Shown: one piece after another, positions 33,201-45,087 of the stretch
How positions within the stretch are numbered: position 1 is the stretch's first letter
Layout of the letters: the number at the start of each line of letters is the position of its first letter
DNA from: Brachionus plicatilis
Taxonomy: Eukaryota > Rotifera > Eurotatoria > Ploima > Brachionidae
Length of the DNA: 64,000 nucleotides
Direction of reading: 5' to 3'
NCBI GenBank assembly: GCA_010279815.1
Contig: QEOQ01000041.1
Span: 905,784-969,783 of the forward strand
Made by a program: the position numbers and the translations under genes
The notes under the pieces: model-generated
The model's database searches: none
What the model saw: the letters and a program-made list of their open reading frames with translations, nothing else
Told to the model about the DNA's origin: nothing

Positions 33201-35454
33201 AAGAGTAAACTGATTCAAAAACCCATAATTAAAACTGACATGGAAACTCAGACTGACACTCACATATTAGATTACAATATAGTCAAGACTTATGAATGGA
33301 ATGAATGGGAATTAAGAAGAAAAGCACTTAAAATGGTTGAGTGAACATTTTTTTGTACAAATAAACATTAATGATTTTTTTTTCTAGACCAATTTGAGAA
33401 ATAAAGTAACGCATTCAGTTCAGACCGATTTTAGCAACTACAGAAGAGAAAATGTTACTCAAACTTGGCTACCTAAGTAAGACTTTGAACATTTTTTGGT
33501 AAAAAAATTATCTTTAAGTTGCATTTATGCTACAATTAATTTTCTGCTACCAAAAAAACGAATCAAATTTTTTTAAATAAATTTTATTTGAAGGATAGCA
33601 AAAACAATTAAATGATACTTATTTAAAACAATAATATTAAATTTTGTTGATCATATCTAAAAACTATGCCAAAATAAGAAAAGAAAGAAATTATTTTTTA
33701 AATTTTTTAACTATTAATTTATCATTTTTTTACATAAACTTAACATGTATTCGAATATTATAATGTTTTCTTTTTATAAATGCTTTATTTTCATGAAAAA
33801 AATTACTCATCCGATGGCAGCAATATACTTGTTATTATACTTATTTGATATCAACAAAATTTAATTTTACCTAAATGAAAATTGGTATCATTTCGTTTTT
33901 TTTTGGTATCAGAAGTTAAATAAAGTCCTATCTATTAAATGTAGCAGAAAGATTACAATTTTTGATATTTTAAAATATGAGTGATTATCTTGGTATAAAT
34001 AGACAAAATAAAATTTTATTTCAAATTTTAGATTAAATAAAATAAGTATATTTTGAATTAAAATTAGGAAATAATTTTTTTAATATTCACTTTTTCAATT
34101 TCTGTTTTTTTTTCGCTATCCAAGAAAGAGTAAAGTTAAAGAAATTGAGCCGGAGGAATTTTTCAGAAACATATCGCTTTTCTATTTGCTGATTTTTATT
34201 TAAGTAAAATAGTTGAAAAACTAATTTTTTACTAAAAGAAAAAAATTTATAAGATTTTTTATGATTTTTTTACTTTGTACTGAATTTCAAAATCTTCCAA
34301 CATAAATCAAATATAATTACCAAATATTTAAGTATTTTTTTATTTTTGTTTTTATTTTAACAAGATTTGCTCAAAAGTCAGAGTTAAAATTAAAATTAAA
34401 GTCAAGTTCATTGATTGAAATCAAAGTTGTCTAAAATTTGTCTTAAATTTTAAGCTAGGAAAATTTTTTAACAGTTTAAAAGACTTTAATTTCATTTAAG
34501 ACAATCTAAGAAAAAAATTTTTAGAGCTTTTACAAGACATGTTTCCCATTCCTCCCATTTCTTTTAACTTTACTCTTTAATAATCCAATCTTTCAAGAAA
34601 AATTTTGGTCAAAATTCAAAATTTCAATTTATTTCTTCAATTATATCTAAAAATTTGAAAATTAGATTAATTAACAAAGTCTGATCTGGTAAACTGATCA
34701 TGCGATCAGTTGATTTTTATTTTACTCAAATTCTGGTTTATCCGAGGCTTTATCTTTTGATCTTCAAGATCCAAATCGAAGTAGAGTTTTGAAGGTTGAG
34801 AAATTTTTGGCAGAATAGTCAAAAATTTTTAAATAGAAATTAAAAAACATATTAAGTTAAATTTGAATTTTAAATAATAATTTCTCAAACAACTCAAACA
34901 AAAAATTTCTGTCATTTTAGATGACAGTAATTTGAAAATATTAAAATTTCTCCTTGAGATTTAAAAACTAGATAGAATTTGCGAATTTGCGAAAGCCAAG
35001 ATTAATTGTTTTAAATTAGAAAAATGATAAATTTTAAGCTAACATTCTGCTACAATATTTTTTTAAGAAAAAATGATTAATTTGTTTAAATATTAAAAAA
35101 AAAATCATTTTTATTTTGCAAATAAAATTTGACATAAAATATATTATATTTTGAAGACGATTAAAGATAAATTTAAATTCTACTAAAATTTTAGATTTAA
35201 TTGCCTAATTATATCTTGTATTTTTTTTATTTTTAATAACACGAAATAAATTATAAAAATTATTTCCTTTTCATTTTAATTTTTGAATTTAAAGAGAGAA
35301 AGGTGCGCAGACCAAAACAGATAGCTATTCAAATGTTCCAGAGCCCAAAGTATATTTGTCCGGCCTAAGAGGGGTCGAGCGCAATTCAGATGGATCATTC
35401 AAATCAACTCAAATGCAGAAAGTAGATCTTACTCTAGATGTTGATCAGAAATGA
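30223..35454 (+). CDS. CFAP206: Cilia- and flagella-associated protein 206, 13 exons
   Basis: Coding exons: 30223..30330, 30376..30459, 30511..30601, 30660..30848, 30902..31060, 31109..31201, 32235..32464, 32514..32618, 32674..33005, 33053..33152, 33204..33335, 33388..33476, 35295..35454; 623 aa (human about 622). CFAP206 is an axonemal protein needed for radial spoke RS2 and motile cilia. It is recognised by MSKTQAETVIKNIIREI at the start, PSLDTIKMQVYFDMNYTTR, EFLEEHRRVLESRL, LLRSGLGSPTDISVVREAT, LIVTGIRLFNKECGKGGEGI, FYAFSSKTAAIEFA, YEWNEWELRRKALKM, THSVQTDFSNYRREN and VYLSGLRG at the end. Most introns are 45-60 bp; introns 6 (1033 bp) and 12 (1818 bp) are long. All phases agree. The donor of exon 11 (gttgag) is weaker than the rest. 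Confidence 0.95.
31901..31930. repeat. Two abutting perfect palindromes
   Basis: GTAATTTTACGTAAAATTAC (20 bp, self-complementary) is followed directly by GTTAGCTAAC (10 bp, self-complementary). They lie in the long sixth intron of CFAP206, in a stretch where gtaattttac and gtaatcttac words repeat (31830-31945). Confidence 0.8.
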
Positions 35455-38400
35455 GTAGGCCACGAAAATTGATGAAATTTTGCCTGTTTTTTAATCATTT
35501 CTTTCATTTGAATAAAATTTCAATAATTAATAATTAATTCTATTCAAAAAAATTCAAATAAATATGCAATTCTTGTCATAGACAGCCAATTCGGATTAAA
35601 ATTTCGATTTTAGTTCCATTTCTTCTTTTAAATTCAACACATCAACAAAAATAAGTGATTCAAAAACAGAAAAAAAATTTAATCAAATTCATTTGATGCA
35701 GGTTAGCTCGGTTATCTTAGCTTAAAAAAGTCCATAATCTAAAAGCTCTCCAAAACCGGTTTTTTATTATAGGTAATTAGCATGATACCATTTTTGTTTT
35801 AAACGATCAATAAAGCAAACAAGATTCATTAAGAAATAATACCATTTACATCATATTGAGCAATTGTTCGATTTTCTATGGGTTAGTTCCATGAGTTGTT
35901 TTATCTCAGCCATTTATCTTTTATTTTTAGATAAAGAATCAAGATACATCTAAGAATCATTATTTCACTATTTTAATAAAAGCAGATTCGATATTCAATT
36001 TTTGTTTAGCTTTCTTTGTAAAGATATTTTATTTGAGCAAATGGTCTTGATATTTTGCTTTTCATTTGGACCAGATTTGGACCTTGGAAAAGACCATAAA
36101 TGCTATTTAAATTATTTGCGTCACCTCTATGATTGACGCAAGCAAAAAAATTGTTCAAGCATCAAAATTTATTGTATTAAAGATAAGTAATTATTAGCTT
36201 ATTATTTGAGGGAGTAGGAATTTGGTTGATAAAATTAATCATTTAAAGTATACTGCTTCTGATATTTAATTAAGAATTTAATAAAAATTTCAGATAATTT
36301 TTTTTTTATTTTTAGACAGAATTTTTTAAAATATATCAGTCTTATTAAAAGTTAAGGATTTTAATCATTTCTTAACAGGTATCTGACAAAATGCCAATGA
36401 CTTTAAAAATAATTGTTGAACTATTGATGTTGATGATTGTATCGTATCGGGATAATAAAAATTTAGACATCTTATTAGATAAAATTTTTCAAAAAATTTT
36501 AATTTCTTTAACTTATTCACATAATTTTATTGATAGTTTTCGCTTGTAAAACAATTAATAAAAATTAATTTAGAAAAAAAAGTAATTAATTATTCTCAGA
36601 AAACATTTATTTGAATTAAAAAAAGAGATCTTTGATTTTTGTTGCTGAAAAAAATGCATAAAAAAGAATTTAGCTTTTTGGAATATAAATCTTTGAATCA
36701 ATTTAATTTTCAAATCGAGCTTAATTTTGTTGATAATAGATTTATAAATTTAAAGAAACCAGTTGGCTTTATTTTTTAGTGTAATTAAGTTTAATAAACT
36801 AAATCAGTTGAATCAACAAAATATTTTTAATGATGAATAGTTTTTGAATAGAACAAAAAAATTTGCGCGAATTTTTAGAAATCTGTAGAGCAAACACGAT
36901 CATTATTATCTAACATTGACTTATATTAAACAAAAGTAAATTAATAAATTGTTAATTTTTATTAAAAAGTTTTGAATTATTTACGAATTGGTAAAGAAAA
37001 AATGACTATGAAAAAATCGAAACTGTTTTTTTTTATAATTTCCTCAGCTTAAAGTAAATCAAGTAGAAAATTTTGTTTCAAATATTAATGAAACAAAAAC
37101 ATTAGCTCTATTGAGCACTATTGCATAATGCCTCTGATTTGATCCACTATTCGGATTGTAGTATTTTCCTACAAATTTCCGTCTTTGTTTAAATAGAATA
37201 TTCCTTTGAAGTTTTGATTTTTGGTGCGCACAAGAAACCACGCAATTGTTGTGAGTCAGTAATTAAATTTTATCATTAATTGAAATTTTATTTCAACTCA
37301 TTGTAAATTTACTTTCATTCAAAGTTGGTTGTTGTTTTAATATTTTATTTATTAAATGAGATCAATAAAACTTGCTCATTTATTCGGCCAAATAGCATTT
37401 TTTGTTCGATTTTATTCGAAAAACAAAAGATTCGAATTGAGTAACCGAACAGATTGATTATCCCGCTTTAATTGTTCAAATTCAATCCATTAATGCAAAT
37501 ATTTATACTTAATTATCCGCATTTACCTTTTTAATTCTATCTAATCCCAAATAATAAAATTTATTTTAATTTAATTCTAATAATTTTAGCAAGGAGCTTA
37601 TCTGACATGAGGCTAAAAAATTGAAGGAGTTTTCAAATTAGATTTGGAGCAGTTGTCGTACATTTTTAAGACAAAAATATTTTAAACCTTTTTTAAAATA
37701 AATTTGTAAGTAAGATCACTAAAAAAAATTTATAATAAATTGAGCATATTTATTATTAGGGAAAAAATTTATTATTTTTTTTATAATTTTGTTTTGAATA
37801 AGTTTTTAAAACAAATTTAAGAATACACAAATTGAATTTCCCATTATCTGGTGAAAAAAAAAACTGCAGTAATTGTATCCATAATGATTTAATTCTGGAA
37901 ATTTAAACCTCAATTTAGCACTTAATGGCTGCAGGGCTTTATCGAACTTATTTTGCATTTTTCTCAATAAATTTAATCATTTTTGTTGATTTTATTTTCC
38001 ATTACATCTATTTTCATAAAAATAGAATAGTCAATCAATTTTTATTTGTAAATATTTTTTTGTAAAGAGTTTTTATGGATTCACTAACTAAAATAAATGG
38101 TAATTGTTAAAAAAAAAAGAGAAAGCAAGATCTTCAAACTAGGCTTTACTTGAGATAAATGAGACCAAACTATCAGCATTTTCATCATATTCAACCACAA
38201 ATGAAATCACTTTTAAGGAATTTATGAAGTCAAATATGAAAAAAGTCTAAGAATTTAATTTAAATTTTTTTACAAACTTTTAATTTCTTATTCAAAAAAA
38301 TCGAAACAATTCTTTTTTAAAAATTTATAAAAATGATAAAAGACAATTACTTCTGAATTTTCTAACCTTTTTTAAATATAAAAAAAAAAAATTTTGTTTA

Positions 38401-40674
38401 TTTTTTCAAATAAACTAAATTGCCTTTTAATTTAAATTTTAGATTCATTTAAACCTTATGTAAAAATAAAACAGTTTTATTAAAGAAAATAAATTCATTA
38501 AAATAATTGAATGACATGCGAACATCAAGGTAAAACTTGATTATTTGAAATTGGATTTTTTAATTTTTAAAACATAACAGGATGTTTTGAAGATGTCTCA
38601 GATTTTTCAGCAAATTGCAGTTTTTCTTTTAATTTTTTAGTTGCAAAAGCTTAATATTGACGTCTTAAATTTTTAATCAGAATTTGATATAAAGAACCTT
38701 AAGTTAGCTAGACTAACAAGAATCAATGCAATAAATATTTATGATCGTCTATAACAAATTTTCAGATAAATTTTTTTTCACAATTCTAGAAATGATCAGT
38801 TATAAAATTTTTCCCTAATCCAATATGTTTGATTCATAAGATCATTGGATATTTTGAAACCGATCATATAAAAATCCTAATATCCAGTTAAAGAATTAAA
38901 TATATACGTGTTCGGTAATCAAACAAAAATAAATTTTGTGAGGATCGTTTACGGGAGTATATCAAATTTTGCTAGGTTATTCTCAGAAAAAATATTAGCC
39001 TTAAACAAATGGGAAATCTGTGAAGCTTTGAAAAAATGAAATTATTGTCAAATTTAAAACTTTATTTGAAATTGATTAGAAAATTTTTGACAAGTTCAAG
39101 ATAAAATTCTAGAAAAATTTCGATCTCAAATATTAGTAAAGAAAAAAGAGATGTGACTTATTCTATAAAATTGAGCTACAAGAAAAAAATTAAATTTATT
39201 TGACATTGTGTGTGGTTTGTTTTTTTGTTGTTTTTTCGGATAGAAATTTTTTTATTAACAGCAAAAGAGAAGCTATATTTAATTCTGGTAGCTGAATTTT
39301 TATCTTCTTCTAAAATTTTAAGGTTTTGAAATTTGAACAAATGAAATTTAATATTACAATAAAAAGGAAGAATGATAATTATGTAAAAAAAAAGAACAAA
39401 ATTAGCAAAGTAAAATTTTTTCAAAATTCAATTTGTTAATTTGGGCGAAAATTTCAAACAAGCAATGAGATTGAAATGTATGTTTGCAATTTTTTAAATA
39501 AAATTAAATCTTTTTTTCTGTAATGTAAGCCAGTATTTAAATTGTTTTGAAAATCAAAAATTAAATAAAAAAATTTCTTTAAAAAATGATCCGATTTTAT
39601 CACAATCTGAATTTTCTAGGCTCATTGAAGTTATTTTAACATTTTAATTGCTATTTAAAAATTAACTGACGCTAAAAACATTTTCTCATCATTAAAGCAT
39701 CCGATAGCGTCACTACCGAACATTCATCCTGACGTGAAAGAAGCAAGAAAAAAAAATCAATTTGATAATTTACAAAATTATTTTCCTTTTTTGGGCTGGC
39801 ATAATGTAAAGTCAAATTTAAATTTAAATTAAAATTAACTTTAATATTTACAAATATAAACATTTATTTTATCTTAAAGTATTTCGATTAATTTAATTTA
39901 AATTCAAATTAAATTAAAGATTTAATTATTTATTGTTTTAGCACTTAATTATTTGAAAAATTTTTACCTATATTAATTCTGGTAACCGTTATTTTCAAAA
40001 TTGAAAATAATTTTTATTTGAATATTTAGATTAAAATATTTGGTAATTTAACAATTTAGAAAAAATCAAAAATTATTAAATGTAATAGGAGTGTGTTTTC
40101 AAACGAATTGTATTATTTTTGATTTTCATGTGAAAAAAAATCTTATTAAATTGACAAAAATAAATCACAATAAAATTAGATTTATTCACAATTGATTTTT
40201 TTGTATTTTTTAAAACACATTTATTCACTTTAATGAAGAGGCCATCTTTGCCAACACCATTCCTTGGGACAGTATGACCTTACGATTTATCTGCATATTA
40301 GTATCATTTTTTTTGGATTAAATTGATTTATTTAAAAATAATAGAACAACAAAACAATAATTTGCAGATAATTCCTATAAGTTTAAATAGTTTATTGATT
40401 TATATTAATTTTTTTAGATAAAAACAATTGAGCACTTAAAGAACTCTCAGCATTGCATTAAAATAGCATTTAATTCAATCAATGTAAATTAGTTATTTTT
40501 TCATCACTACCTATTACGTATCAAAGCACCTAAAGTAAAAAGTAAAATTTTACGCAATAGTTTTATCGCGCAGTCTCCTTGAGGATATTGGCTGATAAAA
40601 AATCCAAACCGAACCAGCATCATTAATAATTACATAATTTCATTCAAAGATAAATTCTCACCCTAATTATTTAA
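35455..40674. other. 5.2-kb intergenic desert
   Basis: AT-rich throughout. A 60-codon minus frame at 37059-37241 has more balanced composition than its surroundings (KQRRKFVGKYYNPNSGSNQR) and might be an exon, but I see no flanking splice partners or known family. A second minus frame at 39176-39424 is low complexity. No repeat or RNA gene was recognised. The last few hundred bases must hold the GPCR promoter. Confidence 0.45.
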
Positions 40675-42951
40675 ATGAGCTTGCTTAATGATAGTGTTCG
40701 AAGCAATTTTACCATTAAAAATCTACTGCTGAAACTAAAAAATTACTCCTCTAACAATAAATCCGGCTCTGAGCTTGTTCATTACTCTGGAGCCGCTCAA
40801 ACAGCACCTGATTCCAAACTTTTAGAATCCATAAATCTTCTCAAAGGCATTCTTGATAAATTGGGCAAGAGTTCTTATGACAAATCGCACGATTCATCCT
40901 ACAATAAATATGCCTCGTCAGACTCATTCAACAACCTTTACGCCCTGGCCAAAAACTCAGTAACCATATCATTCAAAGACTACCTTCTTTTGCAGAAACT
41001 TGCCACCAACAACATCAACCAAAAAGTCATGAACTCTACAAGTCTCACTAGATCCGAAAATAAGTACCCATCTCAACTAGCATCCATGTTCAATCAATCA
41101 GCCATGAACACCACTGGCCTAGGCTACCCAACAACCAAATACCCTCTATTTAGCTTATTTATGAATGCTTCCAATTCAAGCTTCGTAGACTACAACTTTT
41201 TCGATGAACCCTTCAAGTCGAATTCATCAAGCTCATCACTGTTGTTCGGTATAGCTTTTTTCTATTCGATTTTGATCATAACATCCCTAACAAGCAACCC
41301 ATTGTTGATCTATGTTCTTCTATGGAGACGCAAGGCTCAAATAAAACTAATAGACATTTTTGTAGCCAATCTTTCCCTAAGCGACTTGTTTCTCACCATT
41401 TTCAACATACCTCTGTGTCTAATTATTTATTTTAGTGAACAGTGGCCGTTCGGCTCGCTCCTGTGCCAAATCGGAACATTTTCCACAAGTTGTTCCATTT
41501 ATGTAAATATATTCACCATGGCCTATATATCCATAGACCGCTACTTTGCGGTGACCAGGCCCTTAATTAGCAATCCAGCCTATCAGCTGAGAAAAAAATC
41601 TGTTCTAGTTGACAACCACACAAGGCACAAAATTTACCTGGTCCTGACCCTGATCTGGATAATTGCCATTGTTTTGTCCTTTCCGCAATTTTTATTCTCC
41701 CAAGTTTCCAACAAAAATTCTGTGCTGGACATCGGAAAGGGCTTCAACAAGACCGACTACTTTGACAATTTGTTCAATGATTTGACAGGCAGCGACTTTG
41801 GCGAGGACCCGTTCAAAAAATGCATCATTCAATATCCCCATCCGAACATGAAAAACATAATGGTATTGGTCAATTTTTCTCTCCAATATTTGATACCATC
41901 TATAGTTATACTTTACTTTTATGGCAAAATAATCTACCATTTGTATTTGAATTTGAATGTGGAAGAATTAATGGAACCATCGGACAGAAGTGAGGCTGCT
42001 GATGCGCGAAAAGCTAAAATTTTGCTGGCCAAAAAGTCAAAATCAGAGTTTGACGTGAGCAATAAATGTGGACAATCGTTTTTGCCATTGTCCAAAAAGT
42101 CTACCACCTTGGACTTTCAGCATTTTGGAATAAAAAAAACAGTCAAAAAATCCAGAATGCGAATCGAAGGTCTGAACCGGACAAGGAATCTGAAAAAGTC
42201 CATAAAAACAATGATCATCATTATAGCATTGTTCTTGCTGAGTTGGCTGCCCATTCATTTCTATCGCTTGGCAACCACCTTTTACCCAATAGTAGTTGAC
42301 TACATTGAAAAAAATTTAACTCCATCGGAGTATTTGATCCAGTCTAGAACAGTTTTGTTCAACCGGACCAACTCGCAGCCAGTTTATTTGAATACTACCA
42401 TGATCGAAGCTTGCAGAAAGAATGAGACCTATAAAGATTGTTTGATGAACGCCCTGAAGGGTCTGCGAGAGTCGACTGAGCCAGGCAGCCTCAGCTACAA
42501 GATAAACACTCTTCATAATAGATATGTGTTCTTTTTTTGCTATTTTATGGCAATGAGCAGTGTGTGCTATAATCCAATTGTATACTTCTGGATGCACCAA
42601 AAATTCCGCACTGAAGTCAAAGAATTGTTCGGCAGGATTTTTAATTTCAGACTGAGGCGTGAACGAGAAAAGACTCGAGTTGCTTCATTGATTACTAGCA
42701 CTAACTATCCCAGATCTTCGGCTCAGACTGCTACTGTTCAAACATCCAAAATGACCAAATTTAGCATTTTAAGCAAAAATTCTACCGTTGTTAACAATCA
42801 CGAAAAAGAGGATGACAAAGATGGCAAAAAAACAAGAAAGAAGCGTGTAAAACAGCCATGTTATGTGTCAAACATAAAAATAAGAAAAAATAGATTCAGT
42901 TCATTGTCCTCGGAAAGCACTGGTAGTTCTTCAAAACGTTCAGAAAATTGA
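40675..42951 (+). CDS. Rhodopsin-family (class A) peptide-type GPCR
   Basis: An intronless frame of 758 aa encodes a seven-helix receptor of the plasma membrane. The N-terminus (~188 aa) has many N-glycosylation sites and no signal peptide. Helices lie near 189-217, 226-253 (NLSLSDLF with the conserved Asp), 262-288 (Cys264), 319-343, 395-420, 509-537 (FLLSWLPIHFY) and 617-639. Class A marks are DRYFAVTRP at 288-296, Cys383 in loop 2 to pair with Cys264, and NPIVYFWMHQKFR at 633-645. The W.FG..LC entry to helix 3 and the TRPL end of DRY are typical of neuropeptide receptors (NPY/RYamide/tachykinin side); the ligand cannot be assigned. The third intracellular loop is ~90 basic residues. Odd: extracellular loop 3 is ~80 residues with NLT, NRT, NTT and NET sites and two cysteines; it is usually 10-20. 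Codons are less A/T-rich than the flanks, supporting a real gene. Confidence 0.93.
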   Translation: MSLLNDSVRSNFTIKNLLLKLKNYSSNNKSGSELVHYSGAAQTAPDSKLLESINLLKGILDKLGKSSYDKSHDSSYNKYASSDSFNNLYALAKNSVTISFKDYLLLQKLATNNINQKVMNSTSLTRSENKYPSQLASMFNQSAMNTTGLGYPTTKYPLFSLFMNASNSSFVDYNFFDEPFKSNSSSSSLLFGIAFFYSILIITSLTSNPLLIYVLLWRRKAQIKLIDIFVANLSLSDLFLTIFNIPLCLIIYFSEQWPFGSLLCQIGTFSTSCSIYVNIFTMAYISIDRYFAVTRPLISNPAYQLRKKSVLVDNHTRHKIYLVLTLIWIIAIVLSFPQFLFSQVSNKNSVLDIGKGFNKTDYFDNLFNDLTGSDFGEDPFKKCIIQYPHPNMKNIMVLVNFSLQYLIPSIVILYFYGKIIYHLYLNLNVEELMEPSDRSEAADARKAKILLAKKSKSEFDVSNKCGQSFLPLSKKSTTLDFQHFGIKKTVKKSRMRIEGLNRTRNLKKSIKTMIIIIALFLLSWLPIHFYRLATTFYPIVVDYIEKNLTPSEYLIQSRTVLFNRTNSQPVYLNTTMIEACRKNETYKDCLMNALKGLRESTEPGSLSYKINTLHNRYVFFFCYFMAMSSVCYNPIVYFWMHQKFRTEVKELFGRIFNFRLRREREKTRVASLITSTNYPRSSAQTATVQTSKMTKFSILSKNSTVVNNHEKEDDKDGKKTRKKRVKQPCYVSNIKIRKNRFSSLSSESTGSSSKRSEN

Positions 42952-45087
42952 TTTTAAATTCACATAATTTTTTCTGAGATTACGTGAATTTGAAATTTAC
43001 TTTTTTGTAAATTTTATCAACAAAAAAAAATGCTTGAAAAATTAGCTGTAATATTGTGTTTTTTCTGCTAAATTTTAAATTATTATTTTAATTATGAATA
43101 AACTCTGATTGTATGAGTCTAAAAATTTTTTAAAAAATTTATGAATTTTATTTTTCATCATGTTAAAGTAATCAAATTTTAGTTAAAATAATATTAGTCT
43201 TTTATTAACCTATTTCAAATTTATGATATAATCTAAAATGTTTAGTGAGTCAATTTATTGTTTTTTATTTGAAAGATTTTTGATAGAGCTTTAAAATTTA
43301 ATCTAAAAGACAGTTGAAGTAGAGATTCATTATGGCGAGTTAATGTCGAATAAAAATGCCTTTGATATTAAATTGAAAATTTTTTTTTATTTTAAATTGA
43401 TTTATTATTTTTTAACTAAAATTAATAAAAAAAAAATTATTTTGCTAATTTTGCACTACTGAAATTATTCTTAAAAATTTTCTAAATTGTATTAAAATTA
43501 TAAATTAAACATAATTTTATTAAAAAAATTATAAATTAGCTGGTTGTCGTTTAAGTTGATGTTTTAGCAATTTTTAGCAATTTTTAGCAATTTATTGAGC
43601 TGGAGAAGACTGTTTTGGTAGTACAATTAATATAAAATTAAAAATTTTTTGAATTAGAAAAATATTTAGATAATTTAGAATATCATGGTATGAATGTCAA
43701 TGAAAAATATGAGTTCTTTAATCTGGTTTGTAATTAAAATGCGTTGGAAGGCAAAAAATTAATTTTTTTAATTTATTTAAAAATTGGAAAAGCTAGCATC
43801 AAAACTTATTTATACAAAAAATCCACATTTTTTATTAATTAAAATGATTTTATGAAAGGTATTTTTATGTTGATTAAGCAAAATTCGTTAAAAATAAGTA
43901 ATTTTAGTTAATGAATCAGCACACGTCAAAATTTACCAATGAACCCCCTAAATCCCTAACTTTAATTAATCCGGCCTTTGAGTAATAGGAACAGTTAATT
44001 TATAATAACAAACTTGAGCCATAAAATCATAAATCGGAAATGAGAATAATTTAGTGACAAGCTACTACCAATTACTTACAGAGGGCCAACTTCTTCACTA
44101 ATATAGTCGTTAACAAATGGAATAATTTGTAACCCGAAATCATTTAAGTTTCAAAAAATAAACCTTGAATTTAATCTTGAGTGTTTTAGATGCACTTTGC
44201 CTGTGACTTAGTGATAGCTTTCAGATTTTAAAAATTTAAACATATTTATTTTATTGAATTAAACTTAGGCTAAATCTTAAAATCAGATTTTTTGCAGCTT
44301 TAAAAATTCAAAATTCATATCAAATTTTTCGTTTAATATTGAAATTTAGGTTTTTTGAAGTTCAGTACAATAGAACAGAACAAAATGAAAAAAAATTGAA
44401 TAACTTTTTTCCTAAAAGTTTAAAATTAGCTCCGTAAATGCAACATGTTGCAACATTCAACAATTGTCAAAGTCTGCTAATGATGTTCAAAATCTCTGCA
44501 AAATGTACTGCGCTTGAACACATTGAAATCTAATTTCTGATAAATTTGCAGAGTTTTGCGGACCTTGATAGATGATGCAATTTTAAAAGTTGCACAATGA
44601 TGTAATCACGAAACCAATTTTAAACTTAAAGAAAAAAAGTTTTTCAATTTTGTATTATTTGTTTCTGTTTTTGTACTGAATTTCGTAAAACCAAAATTTA
44701 AAAATAATTAATTTTTTTTTGAGTTTTGGAAAGTTAAACTTTATTTTATAAATACAAATTCTACTAATCATGATCAAAATTTTAACAAATATAAATTAGT
44801 TGAGTTAAATAAATAATTTAAACGTTTACTGTAAAAATATGCTTCTGCATCAAATTTAATAATTAATTTTTTTTCAAATATGATCATTTATTTCATTTTG
44901 CTGAAAATTTTAATTAATTTTTAGAGCATACAACGTTTAAAAAGCTTAGGTTAAACATGATTTTAAGAGACTTTAAATCATGATAAATTAATTTTTTTAA
45001 TAATTTATTTTTAAAAATCAAACGGATGATTAAAATTTAATTTAATATGATTTAAATAAAATATAAGTTGATTTCGGTTAAAAATAT
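42952..45087. other. Intergenic between convergent genes, no gene seen
   Basis: This separates the 3' ends of the GPCR (+) and the GH18 gene (-). A short triplicated word, agcaattttt, lies near 43567-43590. The block 44440-44600 is less A/T-rich with near-inverted gcaacatgttgcaac-like words but has no clear borders. Confidence 0.45.

Noticed and set aside
33518..33960. ttctgctac / gtagcagaaa words suggesting a foldback in CFAP206 intron 12
   Set aside because: Only ~10 bp pair, with no extended arms or duplication; expected by chance over this distance.
37059..37241. 60-codon minus frame with KQRRKFVGKYYNPNSGSNQR
   Set aside because: Composition is slightly gene-like, and a basic-cleavage peptide precursor came to mind, but there is no signal peptide, no repeated peptide unit and no splice partner.
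41692..42600. Minus-strand open frames inside the GPCR
   Set aside because: They are antisense shadows of the receptor coding sequence.
44440..44600. Less A/T-rich block with gcaacatgttgcaac
   Set aside because: Small local palindrome only; no element ends, coding or RNA structure could be established.
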